NCBI GenBank assembly: GCA_020722245.1
Contig: DYLE01000063.1
Coordinates: forward strand, 1 to 10,777
DNA length: 10,777 nucleotides
Direction: 5' to 3'
DNA from: Desulfonema limicola
GTDB taxonomy: Bacteria > Desulfobacterota > Desulfobacteria > Desulfobacterales > Desulfosalsimonadaceae
The notes under the pieces are model-generated. The model was not told the origin of the DNA. It was given only the letters and a program-made list of their open reading frames with translations, and made no database searches. Made by a program: the position numbers and the translations under genes. Shown one piece after another: positions 1 to 7,182 of this stretch. How positions within the stretch are numbered: the stretch's first letter is position 1; each line of letters starts with the position of its first letter.

Positions 1-525
1 AACCAGGGACAGGTCATGGCCCTGGATAATGATGAAAGGAAGCTTTGCAGGTTAAACCAGGAAATGAACCGGCTTGGGATTGATATCGTTAACACCCTTG
101 CCTATGATCTGGAAAAACCGGATGTGCCCAATGGTTTTTTGCAAGGGTTTGATCGCATCCTGGTGGATGCCCCCTGCTCCGGCCTGGGGGTCATTCGACG
201 GAATCCCGACATTCGATGGAAGGATTCCAGGAAAAACCTTGCACGGTTCAAAAAAAAACAGCTAAAATTTATTTCGCACGCCGCTCGCATGCTGAAACCC
301 GGCGGAATACTCGTTTATGCGGTTTGCAGCCTGGAGCCGGAGGAAACCGAAGAGGTGGTTTTGGGTTTTCTGAAAAACCAAACCGGTTTTAAAATCATCA
401 ACGAGGCTTCAGATTCTTTGTTCGACAGGGAGCCCTTTATGGATAAAAACGGATTTTTCAGGGCGGTTCCCCATGTTCATCAAACAGACGGTTTTTTCGC
501 CGCCTGTCTGAAAAGGCTCAAATGA
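1..525 (+). CDS. rsmB: 16S rRNA (cytosine-C5) methyltransferase RsmB, 3' part only (gene starts left of the window)
   Basis: This is the C-terminal part of an RsmB/Sun-family enzyme, which uses SAM to methylate a 16S rRNA cytosine (C967 in E. coli numbering) before 30S assembly. The frame is open from base 1, so the ATG at 16 is an internal Met, not the start; the N-terminal NusB-like domain and part of the catalytic domain lie outside the window. Visible motifs are ALDND (the acidic SAM-contact region), DAPCSGLGVIRRNPDIRW with the motif IV cysteine encoded at 175-177, the KPGG turn, and YAVCSLEPEE with the motif VI cysteine at 325-327. In this family the motif VI Cys is the nucleophile and the motif IV Cys helps release product; both are present. 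The RRNPDIRW segment favours RsmB over RsmF or other RNA m5C methyltransferases. The C-terminal TDGFFAACLKR matches the usual family ending. The stop overlaps the next start as ATGA (522-525). Confidence 0.95.
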   Translation, partial: NQGQVMALDNDERKLCRLNQEMNRLGIDIVNTLAYDLEKPDVPNGFLQGFDRILVDAPCSGLGVIRRNPDIRWKDSRKNLARFKKKQLKFISHAARMLKPGGILVYAVCSLEPEETEEVVLGFLKNQTGFKIINEASDSLFDREPFMDKNGFFRAVPHVHQTDGFFAACLKRLK

Positions 526-1532
526 TCCGGTCATTTGTAAAAATCCTTTCCGCGGTGCTTCTTTTTTTTGCGATTGCAGGGCTCAGCGCCTATTTTACGC
601 TGACCCGCGTGATCCAGTCCGAAGATACGGTGATGGTGCCGAACCTCACGGGAAGGGATGCCGTCTATGCCCTTCAGGTGCTCACCGAGCTGGGATTAAA
701 CACCAAAATCAAGGGAGCTGAATACAGTTCGAATATCCCTCAAAACCATATTATCGCCCAGGATCCCGGCCCCGGAGAGATGATCAAAAAAGGTCGGGAC
801 ATCCGATTGATCCTTTCAAAGGGGGTTCAGTCTGTTTCCGCGCCGAATTTAGAAGGCCTGGATCTGGAGCAGGCCCGGTTGATCCTTGAACAAAACGGCA
901 TAATCGAAGGCGTTTTATCAAAGGCATACAATAAGATGGCCGGAGAGGGGAGCGTTATCGCGCAGGACCCGCCCTCCGGCGCAACCCTCAACCGGGGGGA
1001 GGCCGTAAACCTGCTGGTCAGCCTCGGACCCAGGCCCGAGGAATACCGAATGCCGGATGTGAAAAACCTTTCCCTGGATAGGGCCGTTGACCTGATTAAA
1101 AAAAATAAGCTTGAAATCGGAATGATTAAACCGGTATATCTTTCCGACAGCCCGCCGAACCTTGTGGTGGGCCAGGATCCGCCGTCCGGCTATAGGGTTA
1201 AAACCGGCGAGAGGATAAACCTCGAAGTCAATCAAATGCGCGCAGGGAATCCCTTCGGCGGGGGAAACGGATCCAACAGCGGCCTCCTGTTTCGCTACAG
1301 GCTGCCCATGGGATTTTTAAAACAGCATATTCGGCTTGAACTGATGATTTCCGGGTTTACCTGCACCCTTCATGACCAGTTGATGCGGCCAGGCACGGAG
1401 GTATGGGCGCTGGTGCCCAACCAGCCTGATTCTATGATTTTTTTGTATAAAAATGACCTGCTGATCGACACAAAATTTTTCGACCGGTCCGTTTTACAGG
1501 GTTTACCCCTGCTGCAAGAGAACAGCCTATGA
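522..1532 (+). CDS. Membrane-anchored PASTA-domain protein (three PASTA repeats plus unassigned C-terminal module)
   Basis: This 336-residue protein has an N-terminal transmembrane anchor (about residues 7-29) that can also be read as an uncleaved signal. Three PASTA repeats follow, at about 36-101, 102-170 and 174-238. Each starts with a P-[DN]-L/V-like segment (VPNLTG, APNLEG, MPDVKN) and carries the typical Q-DP-P-G turn (AQDPGPG, AQDPPSG, GQDPPSG). PASTA domains in penicillin-binding proteins and Ser/Thr kinases bind or scaffold peptidoglycan, so an extracytoplasmic, wall-facing role is inferred. There is no kinase or transpeptidase domain. A Gly/Asn-rich linker (about 242-254, FGGGNGSNSG) leads to a last module of about 80 residues (255-336) that I cannot assign; it is rich in alternating hydrophobic residues and may be beta-structured. 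The start overlaps the rsmB stop, with AAAAGG at 511-516 as a plausible ribosome binding site. Function beyond wall association is unknown. Confidence 0.9.
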   Translation: MIRSFVKILSAVLLFFAIAGLSAYFTLTRVIQSEDTVMVPNLTGRDAVYALQVLTELGLNTKIKGAEYSSNIPQNHIIAQDPGPGEMIKKGRDIRLILSKGVQSVSAPNLEGLDLEQARLILEQNGIIEGVLSKAYNKMAGEGSVIAQDPPSGATLNRGEAVNLLVSLGPRPEEYRMPDVKNLSLDRAVDLIKKNKLEIGMIKPVYLSDSPPNLVVGQDPPSGYRVKTGERINLEVNQMRAGNPFGGGNGSNSGLLFRYRLPMGFLKQHIRLELMISGFTCTLHDQLMRPGTEVWALVPNQPDSMIFLYKNDLLIDTKFFDRSVLQGLPLLQENSL

Positions 1533-2185
1533 AACTGATTGCGCCGTCGATTTTATCCGCCGATTTCACCCGCCTTGAAAAGGAGCTTCAGGATGTGGCG
1601 GATGCCGGAGCGGACTGGATCCATGTTGATGTGATGGACGGCCATTTTGTTCCCAACATCACCATGGGACCGATGATCGTCCAGGCGGTGAACCGGCTCA
1701 CGGACCTTCCTTTAGATGTTCACCTGATGATTGAAAACCCGGATCTGTATGTTCCGGAATTCATCAAGGCCGGCGCAGATTATCTCTCGGTGCATGTCGA
1801 GGCATGCCCCCATCTCCACCGAACCCTGCGCCTGATCCGGGACCTGGGCTGCCGGCCCGGCGTGGTCTTAAACCCGGCGACGCCTTTGCAGGCCATCGAA
1901 TGGGTATTGGAGGATGTGGATTTTATCCTTCTGATGAGCGTCAACCCCGGATTCGGCGGGCAATCCTTTATTCAAAGCAGCCTTGAAAAAATAAAACAGG
2001 CCAAACAGGCGATCCGCTCCCGGGGGCTCGCCACGCTGATCCAGGTGGACGGCGGGGTCAACCTGTCCAATATCGCGGCCATCGCCGAGGCCGGCGCCGA
2101 TGTGTTTGTCGCGGGTTCGGCGATATTCACCACCGATGACTATAAAAAAACCATCGCATCCCTGAGGCGGGAAATCAAACCATGA
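1529..2185 (+). CDS. rpe: Ribulose-phosphate 3-epimerase
   Basis: Rpe interconverts D-ribulose 5-phosphate and D-xylulose 5-phosphate in the pentose phosphate and Calvin-type pathways, in the cytoplasm. The 218 residues match the normal family length (about 215-225) and the TIM-barrel signatures occur in order: APSILSADF at the N-terminus, HVDVMDGHFVPNITMGP (metal-binding His and catalytic Asp), LDVHLMIENP (second His), LLMSVNPGFGGQSFI (phosphate-side loop), QVDGGVN (catalytic/metal Asp) and VAGSAIF (phosphate binding). All catalytic positions appear intact. The start overlaps the PASTA gene stop as ATGA, with a weak AAGAG at 1516-1520, so translation is probably coupled to the upstream gene. 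The stop in turn overlaps aroQ. D-allulose-6-phosphate 3-epimerase is the nearest alternative, but the motifs and housekeeping context favour Rpe. Confidence 0.97.
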   Translation: MKLIAPSILSADFTRLEKELQDVADAGADWIHVDVMDGHFVPNITMGPMIVQAVNRLTDLPLDVHLMIENPDLYVPEFIKAGADYLSVHVEACPHLHRTLRLIRDLGCRPGVVLNPATPLQAIEWVLEDVDFILLMSVNPGFGGQSFIQSSLEKIKQAKQAIRSRGLATLIQVDGGVNLSNIAAIAEAGADVFVAGSAIFTTDDYKKTIASLRREIKP

Positions 2186-2622
2186 AAAAAAAAATCCTGA
2201 TCATCCACGGGCCGAACCTGAACATGCTTGGAAAAAGGGAGCCTGAAACCTACGGATCAGACACCCTGGAAGAGATCGACCGGGCGCTCTTTTCCCGCGC
2301 TCAGCAGATGGGCGTAGATATCGAAACATTTCAGTCCAACCACGAAGGGGAGATTGTTGAAAAAATCCAGTCGGCCTCTCGAATCTATGCCGCCTTAATC
2401 ATCAACCCCGCCGCCTACACCCATACCAGCATCGCCATTCGGGATGCGATTCTCCTTCTGGACATGCCGGTGATCGAGGTGCATCTCTCCAACATCTACA
2501 AACGGGAGGCTTTCCGGCAACGCTCCCTGATCGCCGATGTTGCAACCGGTCAGATCAGCGGATTCGGCAGGCTGGGGTATGTCCTGGCGCTTGAGGCGGC
2601 GGCCGGGCTGATAAAGCCTTGA
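2182..2622 (+). CDS. aroQ: 3-dehydroquinate dehydratase, type II
   Basis: This enzyme performs the third step of the shikimate pathway, trans-dehydration of 3-dehydroquinate to 3-dehydroshikimate, normally as a cytoplasmic dodecamer. The 146-residue length is typical for the type II family. The key residues fall at the same numbers as in the well-studied mycobacterial enzyme, as I recall them: Arg19 and Tyr24 in GKREPETYG (the catalytic base and lid), Asn75 and His81 in INPAAYTHTS, His101 in EVHLSN, and Arg108 in YKREAFR. The FQSNHEGEIVEKI segment is also characteristic. The start overlaps the rpe stop (ATGA, 2182-2185); the GAGG at 2164-2167 is distant, so coupling to rpe is likely. Pairing with rpe links pentose phosphate carbon flow with aromatic amino acid synthesis, but this could simply be operon packing. 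A 3-nt gap separates its stop from the next gene. Confidence 0.97.
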   Translation: MKKKILIIHGPNLNMLGKREPETYGSDTLEEIDRALFSRAQQMGVDIETFQSNHEGEIVEKIQSASRIYAALIINPAAYTHTSIAIRDAILLLDMPVIEVHLSNIYKREAFRQRSLIADVATGQISGFGRLGYVLALEAAAGLIKP

Positions 2623-2625
2623 AAC

Positions 2626-4122
2626 ATGCGACGCGAGCTGTTTCCGGCCTCTGTTCTCGCTATCGGCCTGATCGCCGCCCAGGTCGTGTTCACCCTGATC
2701 GTTTACGATTCAAACCTTTCTTTGCATCACCACCTGGATGTTCTCAAGGCCGCCGGCTACCTTGTCGTTCCGAGCGGGCGTGTGATGCAGACGCTCACGG
2801 AAATCGGACCGGCCTTCTGGGGCGGGCTTTTTTTCACCCTGTCCATAGGCTGCGGGCTGTGCCTGGCAAGCCTTGCCCTGCTCAATTTACAAAATTTTTT
2901 TGCTTCGAAAAGGCTGATCTGGACATTGATTCTTGCGGTCTGGGGATTTGTGATCTACCGTCTCAACAGCAACGGACTGAATTTTTCAGCCACCCTGGCG
3001 TTTGTTGTGATACCGGCCGTGGCCGGCGCAGCCTCTATCCGGCTCCATTTCATTACCCGCGGACCAAAACCCAGGTTTCTTTTCCTGGGCCATGGGATTG
3101 CCCTTTTTCTTATTATCCTGGCCTGGCTGCCGCATCTGAAGGCCGACCCTTTCGTCCGGATTCGGGACTATCTTCTGCTGCCGAGCCCTCTGGGACGGAG
3201 TTTGAATGATTTTTATTACCGGTATACCCTCTACCCTGCCGAGGTGTTTAAATCCCTGGATCAGAAGCTGCTCAAAACCTGCCGTCTGCAAACCGCAGAC
3301 CCCGATCTTGAAAAAAGGATAGAACAACGGCTTCGCCGGGCCGATTACCTGAAAGTCAACACCGCATCCCCTGTTGACCTGACGCTTCGCCAGGAGCATG
3401 AAAACCTCCTTCTGATAAACAAGAAAAAGATAATACTGACCTCAACCGTAAAGGAGTTTTTGGCTGACCCGGAATCCCGGCTGAAAATATTTTCACAAAA
3501 CTGCGACCCGAACATCTTTTTTAGAAAGGCGACCTTCCTGTCCCTTATCGTGGGGCTTCCCCTGACCTGCTATATCCTGATGCATGCCGTCCTTACCCTG
3601 GGACTGTTTTTTCTCCCCTTTCCGGCCCTCCGATCATGGATAGCCGTGACGGCATGCCTGTTTCTTGGAATTTGGCTCACCCTTCCCTTGCAGTCAGGGC
3701 TTAATCATCCGCTTTCGCGAGCCGAAGCGTTTACCGCCTTAAACTCTCAAAACTGGCAAGAGCGCGTCTTTGCCTTGAAAACCCTCTGCAATGAATTGTC
3801 AACCCTTAAAGATTCCCCCGGAATTGAAGGAATGGCCAACAGCCCCCATATCGCCGAACGCTACTGGCTGGCAAGGTCTTTGGCATACGGCACCTCACAA
3901 AAAACCCTTGAACTGCTTCGAAAGCTGGCGAATGACCCCCACCCTAACGTGGTATGCATGGCCCTGTTCAGTCTGGGCAAACGAGGGCACCGCGAAACCG
4001 CGAACCTGATCCTGGACCGACTTAAAGCATCGGACCACTGGTACGTCCAATGGTATGCCTATCAGGCTTTAAAGAGGCTTGAATGGATACAGCCCGAATT
4101 CACAGCACCCCCTTTGCCCTAG
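2626..4122 (+). CDS. Polytopic membrane protein with C-terminal HEAT-like repeat region, function unknown
   Basis: I do not recognise a named family for this 498-residue protein. Hydrophobic segments are visible at about residues 7-27, 64-88, 98-112, 119-138, 150-169, 302-330 and 336-356. They flank a soluble block at about 170-300 that contains an aromatic-rich stretch (NDFYYRYTLYPAE, 194-206) and a Lys-rich turn (INKKK). The C-terminal 370-490 region is alpha-helical in character, with repeated units such as WLARSLAYG, NVVCMALFSLGKRG and WYVQWYAYQALKRL. These resemble HEAT/PBS-lyase-type repeats, which usually mediate protein binding. Short loops at 92-97 and 139-149 are basic; by the positive-inside rule this would place the 170-300 block outside the cytoplasm, but the topology is uncertain. 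It starts 3 nt after aroQ and overlaps the next gene, a CPBP protease, by 40 nt, which suggests the two act together. The ATG at 2626 is the natural start, immediately before the first hydrophobic helix. Confidence 0.85.
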   Translation: MRRELFPASVLAIGLIAAQVVFTLIVYDSNLSLHHHLDVLKAAGYLVVPSGRVMQTLTEIGPAFWGGLFFTLSIGCGLCLASLALLNLQNFFASKRLIWTLILAVWGFVIYRLNSNGLNFSATLAFVVIPAVAGAASIRLHFITRGPKPRFLFLGHGIALFLIILAWLPHLKADPFVRIRDYLLLPSPLGRSLNDFYYRYTLYPAEVFKSLDQKLLKTCRLQTADPDLEKRIEQRLRRADYLKVNTASPVDLTLRQEHENLLLINKKKIILTSTVKEFLADPESRLKIFSQNCDPNIFFRKATFLSLIVGLPLTCYILMHAVLTLGLFFLPFPALRSWIAVTACLFLGIWLTLPLQSGLNHPLSRAEAFTALNSQNWQERVFALKTLCNELSTLKDSPGIEGMANSPHIAERYWLARSLAYGTSQKTLELLRKLANDPHPNVVCMALFSLGKRGHRETANLILDRLKASDHWYVQWYAYQALKRLEWIQPEFTAPPLP

Positions 4123-4757
4123 CATTCGTCGCGGTCTTCCTCATTGAAACCGCGCTGCAACGGATGGGTGTTGGCATTGAACCCCTGGTGGTCACAGGGA
4201 TAGCAAGGATGTTCGACATCCTTGCCATCCTTGGGATTTTCACGCTCTACGGCCAGGTCTTCGCCCTGGGGCTGTCCCGAAAGGCAATCCTTCCGGGCAT
4301 CACAAAGGGAATCCTGTGGTCTGTGGGGTTTGCGGGTATCGCCGGTTTGATCGGGGTCTGCCTGGTCGCTGCAGGCATCAACCCGCTTCGATGGATCCAT
4401 GTACATACCCCGGACCAGCCATGGCGGATAGTCTTGTTTTATCTGGTCGGATCCGCTCTGGGCCCGGTTGCCGAAGAGCTGTTTTTCCGGGGCATGGTTT
4501 ACGGCTATCTAAAAGGCCTGCTGCGTCGCTGTCTGAAACCGGCATGGGCCATAGGGACTGCCGTTGCGGCCAGCACCCTGTTTTTTGCAACGGCGCATTC
4601 CGGGGCGTCCGGTCTTCCCCTTATCCAGGTGATCGGAGGAATCGTGTTTTGCCTTTCCTATGAGCATGGAAAGTCCCTATCGACCCCCATCGTCATTCAT
4701 TTTCTGGGAAACGCCGCGCTGTTCTCCCTGTCCCTGATCACCCGGCATTTTTTTTAA
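4083..4757 (+). CDS. CPBP-family intramembrane glutamic protease (CAAX prenyl protease 2/Abi type)
   Basis: This is a 224-residue, mostly hydrophobic protein with the three CPBP (Rce1/Abi) motifs: EELFFRG (Glu131, Glu132, Arg136), FFATAH (His172) and HFLGN (His206, Asn210). In this family the paired Glu and the His residues form the intramembrane active site; all are intact, so an active protease is expected. Bacterial members have varied roles, including processing of membrane proteins or peptides and bacteriocin immunity, and no substrate can be read here; prenylated CAAX proteins are unlikely in bacteria. The start is supported by AGAGG at 4073-4077, five bases before the ATG, inside the end of the HEAT membrane protein gene (40-nt overlap in another frame). 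The stop overlaps the end of the convergent kinase gene. The pairing with a membrane HEAT protein suggests a partner or adaptor, as inference. Confidence 0.92.
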   Translation: MDTARIHSTPFALAFVAVFLIETALQRMGVGIEPLVVTGIARMFDILAILGIFTLYGQVFALGLSRKAILPGITKGILWSVGFAGIAGLIGVCLVAAGINPLRWIHVHTPDQPWRIVLFYLVGSALGPVAEELFFRGMVYGYLKGLLRRCLKPAWAIGTAVAASTLFFATAHSGASGLPLIQVIGGIVFCLSYEHGKSLSTPIVIHFLGNAALFSLSLITRHFF

Positions 4758-7141
4758 ACCCCTGCCCTCCCCTGTTCATCCAGCACCTTTCTAACCAGCA
4801 AGGCCAGCTTCTGAAGGGTCAGCGGTTTGAAGATAAACGCCTTGATCCCGATTTCTCGAGCCGACGCCTCATCGATCTGGGGGTTGAACCCGGTGCACAG
4901 GATAATCGGAATATCCGGCCGGATCCGAATCAGACTTTCCGAAAGCTGATCGCCGCTCATGCCCGGCATGGTCATATCCGAGATGATCAGGTCAAACCCG
5001 TCGGGCGTCTCCTTAAACAGGGTTAAGGCCTCCATGCCGGTCATGCAGGTTTGCACGCGGTATCCGAGGTATTCCAGCATCTCCCTGCCGGTATCGATGC
5101 TGGGCTTTTCATCATCCACCAAAAGGATGCTCTCTTTTCCATGGGGCAGGATCTGGTTGGTTTTGAGTTTTTCATGAAACTCCTTTTTTGGGGCCGGAAG
5201 GATCATGGGCAGATAAACATGAAAATCCGTCCCCACCCCGACCTCGCTTGAAAAGGTGATGATGCCGCCGTGCTTCTGAACGATCCCCTGGGCCACCGCC
5301 AGGCCAAGCCCGGTGCCCATTCCCTTTTCCTTGGTGGTGTAATAGGGATCGAAAATCCGTTTCCGGTCCTTGGGTGCAATTCCGCATCCGGTGTCGCTTA
5401 CGGTCAGCTTCAGGTAGGCTCCCGGGCCAAGGGGGATGGCATCGGTCGCCGCATCGGAACCAATGGTTTCCCGGTCCAGGCGGATGGTCAGGGTGCCGCC
5501 CTTTCCCTTCATCGCCTGCCCGGCGTTGGTCCCCAGATTCATCAGCACCTGATGAATCTGACCCGGATCCCCTCTTGTCAGCCCGATGTTTTCGTTGATC
5601 TGTTCCTTGATCAGGATGGATGCCGGCAGGGTCGCCCTCAGTAATTTCACCACGTCCCGGATCACGTTTTCAACGCGAATCGGTTTACGCTCCTGTTCAG
5701 ACTGACGGCTGATGGAAAGGATCTGCCGAACCAGATCAATCGCTCGATTGACCGCCTTGAACACCTCCTCGATGTACTGGGCCACCCGGCTGTCCGGATC
5801 CACGCTGATTCGTGTCAGTTCGATATAACCTAAGATGGCAGACAGGATGTTGTTAAAATCATGAGCGATTCCTCCGGCCAGAGTGCCTATGGCTTCCATT
5901 TTCTGGGCCTGCATAAGCTGTGCCTCAAGCATCCTCTGGACGGTCACATCATGAAAAACAGTCAGGGTCAGAAAATCCCCCTTGATCCGGATCAGCCGGG
6001 CGAACATCTGGAGATCAATAGAGGCGCCGGTTGCATTTTTAACCCGCACCTCAAAACCGGACACCTCCCCCTTTTCCGTCAATTCCTCGATAAACCGCTG
6101 GCGTTCCTCCACCGGAAAACCCAGATCGATGGTATATTTGGAAATGACATCGTGCCTGGGACATTGCAGGAGCTCGCAGAACTTTTCATTCACATCAATG
6201 ATCCGGCCGTCAAGGTCTGTAAGGGAAATCGGCTGAGGGCTCAAACTAAAAAGATGCCTGAACCGAATCTCGCTTTCCCGAAGGGCCTCCTCGACCCTTT
6301 TCTGCTCGGACAAATCCATGGCGATTGCGATATAACCGATGGCATGGCCGGATTCGTCCCGCTGAAGGGTGACCGTCATGTGGGTGGGGAACAGGCTGCC
6401 GTTGGAACGCATATGACCGACCTCCCCCTTATGGTAGCCGGTTCTCAGGACCTTTTTATTAAACGGAAGGACCTCATCGCGATACTGCGCTTCGGTATGA
6501 AAGATGCTGTAGTGCTTTCCGATCAAGGCCTGGGGCAGATACCCGTGCATCTGGGCCCATGAAAGATTGACATAGGTGACCACGCCGTCCAGGCTGGTGG
6601 TCACCACCCCTTCCCCCACCTGATCGACGATGTGAATCAGCCGATACAGCCGTTCCTCGGTTTTCTTTCGCCCGGAAATGTCTCGAATGAAAAACAACAG
6701 ATGGGGCCGGTCTAATACCATCGCCCGTTTTAAGCTGATCTCGATCCAAAACCTTTTTCCAGCCCGGTCGGCGGTCCACCACTCAAAGACCTGCGGAACC
6801 CCTTTGAGCGCTGCGGCGTTTAAGGCCTGCAGCTCTTTTAAGGAATAGGGGGGCTTCCCTGAAAAAAGGGGTTTCAGGTTCAGCTGATGGATGTCTTCGA
6901 AGGGATATCCGAACAGATCCCCAAGGGCCGGGTTGGAATGGATGATGCGGTCGGTTTCCGGATCATAGAGCAGAATCGCATCGTTTGCGGAATCGAAAAT
7001 GGTTTTAAACCGGTTCGCCTCGTTCTGGGAGGTTTCGGCAAAGCGTTGAAACCGCCTTTTTTGAACCCAACCCCACAGCCCCACAGCAATCAGCATTAAA
7101 CTCGAAAACAGCAGCGCGATGGGAATAAGCATGGTGCCCAT
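4754..7141 (-). CDS. Membrane-anchored hybrid sensor histidine kinase: three PAS domains, HisKA, HATPase, receiver
   Basis: This 795-residue hybrid kinase has one N-terminal membrane segment (about residues 4-26) followed by basic residues (QKRR), so sensing is probably cytoplasmic through PAS domains at about 40-160, 165-285 and 290-400. The HisKA H-box is GIAHDFNN with His427 as the phospho-acceptor. The ATPase domain shows the N-box around 531-542 (NLGTNAGQAM), the G1 box DTGCGI (583-588), the F-box RIFDPYYTTK (595-604) and the G2 box GMGTGLGL (607-614). A C-terminal receiver (about 671-790) has the acidic pair DDE (676-678), phospho-acceptor Asp722 in SDMTMPGMSG, Thr750 and Lys772. The canonical phosphorelay residues are all present. 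No DNA-binding domain, HPt or partner regulator lies in the window, so output is unknown. It sits 41 nt downstream of asd on the same strand and may be co-transcribed. No clear Shine-Dalgarno precedes the ATG at 7141; Met4 is an alternative start. Confidence 0.95.
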   Translation of the reverse strand: MGTMLIPIALLFSSLMLIAVGLWGWVQKRRFQRFAETSQNEANRFKTIFDSANDAILLYDPETDRIIHSNPALGDLFGYPFEDIHQLNLKPLFSGKPPYSLKELQALNAAALKGVPQVFEWWTADRAGKRFWIEISLKRAMVLDRPHLLFFIRDISGRKKTEERLYRLIHIVDQVGEGVVTTSLDGVVTYVNLSWAQMHGYLPQALIGKHYSIFHTEAQYRDEVLPFNKKVLRTGYHKGEVGHMRSNGSLFPTHMTVTLQRDESGHAIGYIAIAMDLSEQKRVEEALRESEIRFRHLFSLSPQPISLTDLDGRIIDVNEKFCELLQCPRHDVISKYTIDLGFPVEERQRFIEELTEKGEVSGFEVRVKNATGASIDLQMFARLIRIKGDFLTLTVFHDVTVQRMLEAQLMQAQKMEAIGTLAGGIAHDFNNILSAILGYIELTRISVDPDSRVAQYIEEVFKAVNRAIDLVRQILSISRQSEQERKPIRVENVIRDVVKLLRATLPASILIKEQINENIGLTRGDPGQIHQVLMNLGTNAGQAMKGKGGTLTIRLDRETIGSDAATDAIPLGPGAYLKLTVSDTGCGIAPKDRKRIFDPYYTTKEKGMGTGLGLAVAQGIVQKHGGIITFSSEVGVGTDFHVYLPMILPAPKKEFHEKLKTNQILPHGKESILLVDDEKPSIDTGREMLEYLGYRVQTCMTGMEALTLFKETPDGFDLIISDMTMPGMSGDQLSESLIRIRPDIPIILCTGFNPQIDEASAREIGIKAFIFKPLTLQKLALLVRKVLDEQGRAGV

Positions 7142-7182
7142 GGTGTCAAGGCGGCCCTGTGATGATCAATGAATATGCCATT

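Noticed and set aside
2619..3209. A 196-codon + strand frame overlapping the HEAT membrane protein
   Set aside because: It is an alternative frame of a gene with clear membrane-helix pattern. The peptide is Arg/Pro/Cys-rich with no hydrophobic organisation.
4728..4757. Possible intrinsic terminator ending the + strand operon at the T8 run
   Set aside because: The T-run is good, but the bases before it (GGGA...TCCC) form only a weak, mismatched stem about 20 nt away from the T's, so a terminator is not supported.
4083..4757. Abortive-infection or bacteriocin-immunity role for the CPBP gene as part of a defence island
   Set aside because: The Abi name of the family is historical. The gene sits in a housekeeping operon with no toxin, nuclease or phage gene nearby.
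5861..6562. A 233-codon open frame on the + strand inside the kinase gene
   Set aside because: It is antisense to the PAS and HisKA coding region of the hybrid kinase, has no Shine-Dalgarno, and the peptide has no domain-like features.
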